64,000 nt of DNA from Penelope pileata (Eukaryota > Chordata > Aves > Galliformes > Cracidae), in contig WBMW01003151.1 in NCBI GenBank assembly GCA_013396635.1, positions 8,719 to 72,718 of the forward strand, written 5' to 3'. Position numbers and translations under genes: made by a program. Below the pieces are notes generated by a model. The model did no database searches, was not told where the DNA came from, and saw nothing but the letters and a program-made list of their open reading frames with translations. Below, one piece after another: positions 61,621 through 64,000 of the stretch (positions within the stretch are counted from its first letter, which is position 1; the number at the start of each line of letters is the position of its first letter).

Positions 61621-64000
61621 GCAAAGACAAAACAATGAAAGAAAATCTCGGAGCAGAACACACCGCAATAAAAGCTATGGTAGAAAAGCTTTCAACTGAA
61701 GACAATATTTATCCCCAAAAAAGTGATTATACCAACTTCTTGCTAGGTTATGCAAACACATTAAAACTTCCAAACGAAGGGGAAAAACTGAAGCTTTGGA
61801 GGCATCTCACAAGAGGAAGACAGAACTTTCAAGAGCTTTAGGCCAACACACAGCTGTGTAACAACTGAACTGCTGCTTGGTTCGGCACCTCTGAGCTGGC
61901 CTGGAAGAGCTCAGCAGAGCAAGGCTTTCAAGAAGCAGCTTTACACCCCTCTGCAACATCTGCTAAGAGACAGCTGCCCTTCCAGTGCAAGGGATGATCA
62001 TCACCTGCAGAAATCCCTCTGCTCTACATCACTCAGGTAAGGGAGGGACTCGCGTACAGTAATCAGAAGATGGTCACGGAAAAATCACCGCAATTGCATA
62101 CACAGAAGAAGTTAAAGCAAGATTAAGTCAGAAAAGACAGAATAAAACACGCCAAAAGACAAAATTGGACACAGTATTGTACACGAACTGCAGTGTAATC
62201 ATTCAAGATGAAGGCAGACACCAGCATTTTGCAGAATTCCACCGACCTGCTAACTACCATTCTTCTAAAAATAAAGCTTTCCTACTTTTGTTGTTTTCCT
62301 CTACAGATTTGTTTTCTATTGGTTCATTTTTCTAGCAAAACATTTGGACTGTGCAAGAGATGTCACACGCATGTCACTAATGTCTCAATTCACACCTTTT
62401 CACAAATCTAAGATGAGCACAGCCAACCCTAAATATACAAATACCCACTAACCTTTATATTTAAGATTGCTAGGTACCAAAAAAACAAGGCTATTATAAG
62501 GTTTTCTCAAGTCTGAAATGATTCTCACTTTCAAACTTTAATATCAGCTCAAAACAATACTGAGATGGAAAAATTCAGCTTTTAATAAGGTGTTACCAGA
62601 CACTTTTAAAGTAAACTAAACTGACTTTTAGTGAATTAGCCATTGATCAAAAGATAAAAACACAAACAAGATGCCCCACCCCAACCACAGGAGCATGTCT
62701 CATTTTCATGGTGAAAAGAAGTTGTCAATGTGTTTTCCCCATTCCCCCAAAAAAACTGTATGCAGACCAATGTTCTTCAACAACTGCATGAATAAATCAA
62801 GAGTGGGTAAACAAAGAGATGGTAAAATTCATTGATAACAAAATATATTTTAAACCATCCTGACGAAATGTTAGAGCACAACTGCAAAGCAAATTCTCCA
62901 TGAAACTGGCAATAAAATTGCAGATAAGATTTGGTGAAAACAGGAAAGAAACATGCTTAAAAGACAATGTCAGACCAGCATGGTAAATACTGCAAAGTAT
63001 AGGAAAAAAAATCTTAATATCATTCTATATAGTTTTTGAAACAATGTCACTTCAGAGCTCAGTGAGTCACAAAGGCAAGACTTACTAATGAGAAAGAACA
63101 GAGAATGAAAGTATCATCAGGTCATGCAGAAATGAACGGCATACCCTCACCCTGACTAGCACACGCAACAGTAACCAACCCAATCCTAAGTTAGGCAAAA
63201 CAAGCAGAAAAATTCAGAATATAGCACCAAGAACTAATAAGAAGCTACAATAAGTCACTATATGAGGAGAGATCTGTAGATTACTGTAGATTAGGTCAGT
63301 TTGGTGGAGGACATACATGTAGCTGGCACATTAAATAAGGATGTTCAAAAAAAGAATTATGAAGTACAGAGGTAACAACGAATCGCTACTAATCAGGACA
63401 GAGGAACACAGTAGCAATCTGTTAAATAACTGGTCAGCACACAAATGTCAACATTTTTGCCACAAAAAGTTTGTTATTTTTGCCAAAACTATAATCAGTC
63501 AGTAAAATTCACAGCACTCAGAGAACAAGCCCAACATTAACTACAAGAACGACGTCCAAGAGGTTGGCTCTGTGCAGAAAATCTGCTAAATCCCTAAGTG
63601 CTGGGCTTCACCAGGAGAGTAGATCAGTAGAGGTGGCAAAATATTTGACTTGCATTTATACTCTTTCCTGAAGTGTTACTGTTGGAAACCATCAGACCAG
63701 CTACGCTGAGCTGAACAGAACTTCAGCAGGAAAGGGGGAAAGGAGATGAAAGGACGATCTCCTTTAGCCAGCCTTCCGCCATCTTAAGTACTTTGTAGCA
63801 GGTACGTATTTAACTACCATGAAAGTCTACGTCTATTTCACTGAAAAATGTTTATTTGCCTCTGGAAATTCCAGTCAAAATTTTGCTAATCATTTAAACT
63901 CTTAAACAACTGAGATGCTCTATTATGACTTCCAAGGAAAAAATTCCAATAGTCAGTTGCAGGTAAATTAAAGTAAACATATACCAAAATCACACACAAG

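Larger units (their letters stand above)
54080..64000 (-). other. TCF12: TCF12 intron, 3' part (continues beyond window end)
   Basis: At least 9.9 kb of intron upstream of the exon at 53977-54079. I looked for the preceding family exon on the minus strand and did not find it. It contains a motif-rich segment beside the exon, a rearranged CR1 at 58525-59795, a TA microsatellite, AAAC-type simple repeats and a 50-base T run. No other gene is recognised. Confidence 0.85.

Noticed and set aside
61564..61841. Retropseudogene with poly-A tail on the minus strand
   Set aside because: No poly-A signal next to the run, no target-site duplication and no recognisable parent gene in the flanking sequence.
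54080..64000. The preceding TCF12 exon (ending SPSYDSSR in relatives)
   Set aside because: No matching peptide with a suitable donor was seen on the minus strand in the 9.9 kb available.
1..64000. TCF4 instead of TCF12
   Set aside because: The KKVRKVPPGLPSS stretch is shared, but HYSDHLNDSRLG, RDTGLPGCQSSLLR and SPGQLSSSGKPG fit TCF12 and differ from TCF4.
1..64000. A new gene cluster, CRISPR array or phage-like system
   Set aside because: The window is vertebrate intron DNA; there are no regularly spaced repeats, compact coding runs or tRNA genes.

Overview
This is a stretch of bird nuclear DNA, almost all of it intron of one gene. Nothing in it is bacterial, and there is no operon, CRISPR array or compact gene cluster. 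The bird call rests on several CR1 LINE fragments with the typical avian CR1 3' end, and on small exons separated by introns of 3 to 34 kb. I cannot name the species.

The gene is TCF12 (HEB, an E-protein bHLH transcription factor), on the minus strand, so transcription runs from high to low coordinates. Four coding exons are recognisable and have consistent AG/GT splice sites. In transcript order they are 53977-54079, 20239-20303, 4428-4563 and 1426-1478. Their phases chain perfectly (0 to 1, 1 to 0, 0 to 1, 1 to 0). Together they encode about 119 residues, matching roughly human residues 75-193. This part lies between the N-terminal activation domain and the second activation domain. It contains a four-leucine heptad segment and the KKVRKVPP nuclear localisation signal. 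The bHLH exons and the true first exons are outside the window.

Region by region: 1-1425 is the start of the next intron, with a dense E-box and AP-1 segment that may belong to the upstream part of the alternative HEBAlt promoter. 1479-4427 is a 2.9 kb intron. 4564-20238 is a 15.7 kb intron with three short CR1 tails and a perfect 116-bp duplication beside an N. 20304-53976 is a 33.7 kb intron holding an 0.8 kb CR1, a POU/SOX-rich segment likely to be a conserved enhancer, a small CpG cluster that could mark an internal promoter, and a GC-rich patch with an unexplained open frame. 54080-64000 is part of the next upstream intron and carries a CR1 that looks split and partly inverted.

I saw no second protein-coding gene I can support, and no tRNA, rRNA or known ncRNA. 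Most open frames are chance frames in intron or CR1 remnants. I found no new system; the most useful leads are the candidate regulatory segments, the rearranged CR1 and the suspicious duplication. All regulatory calls come from motif reading only, without alignments.
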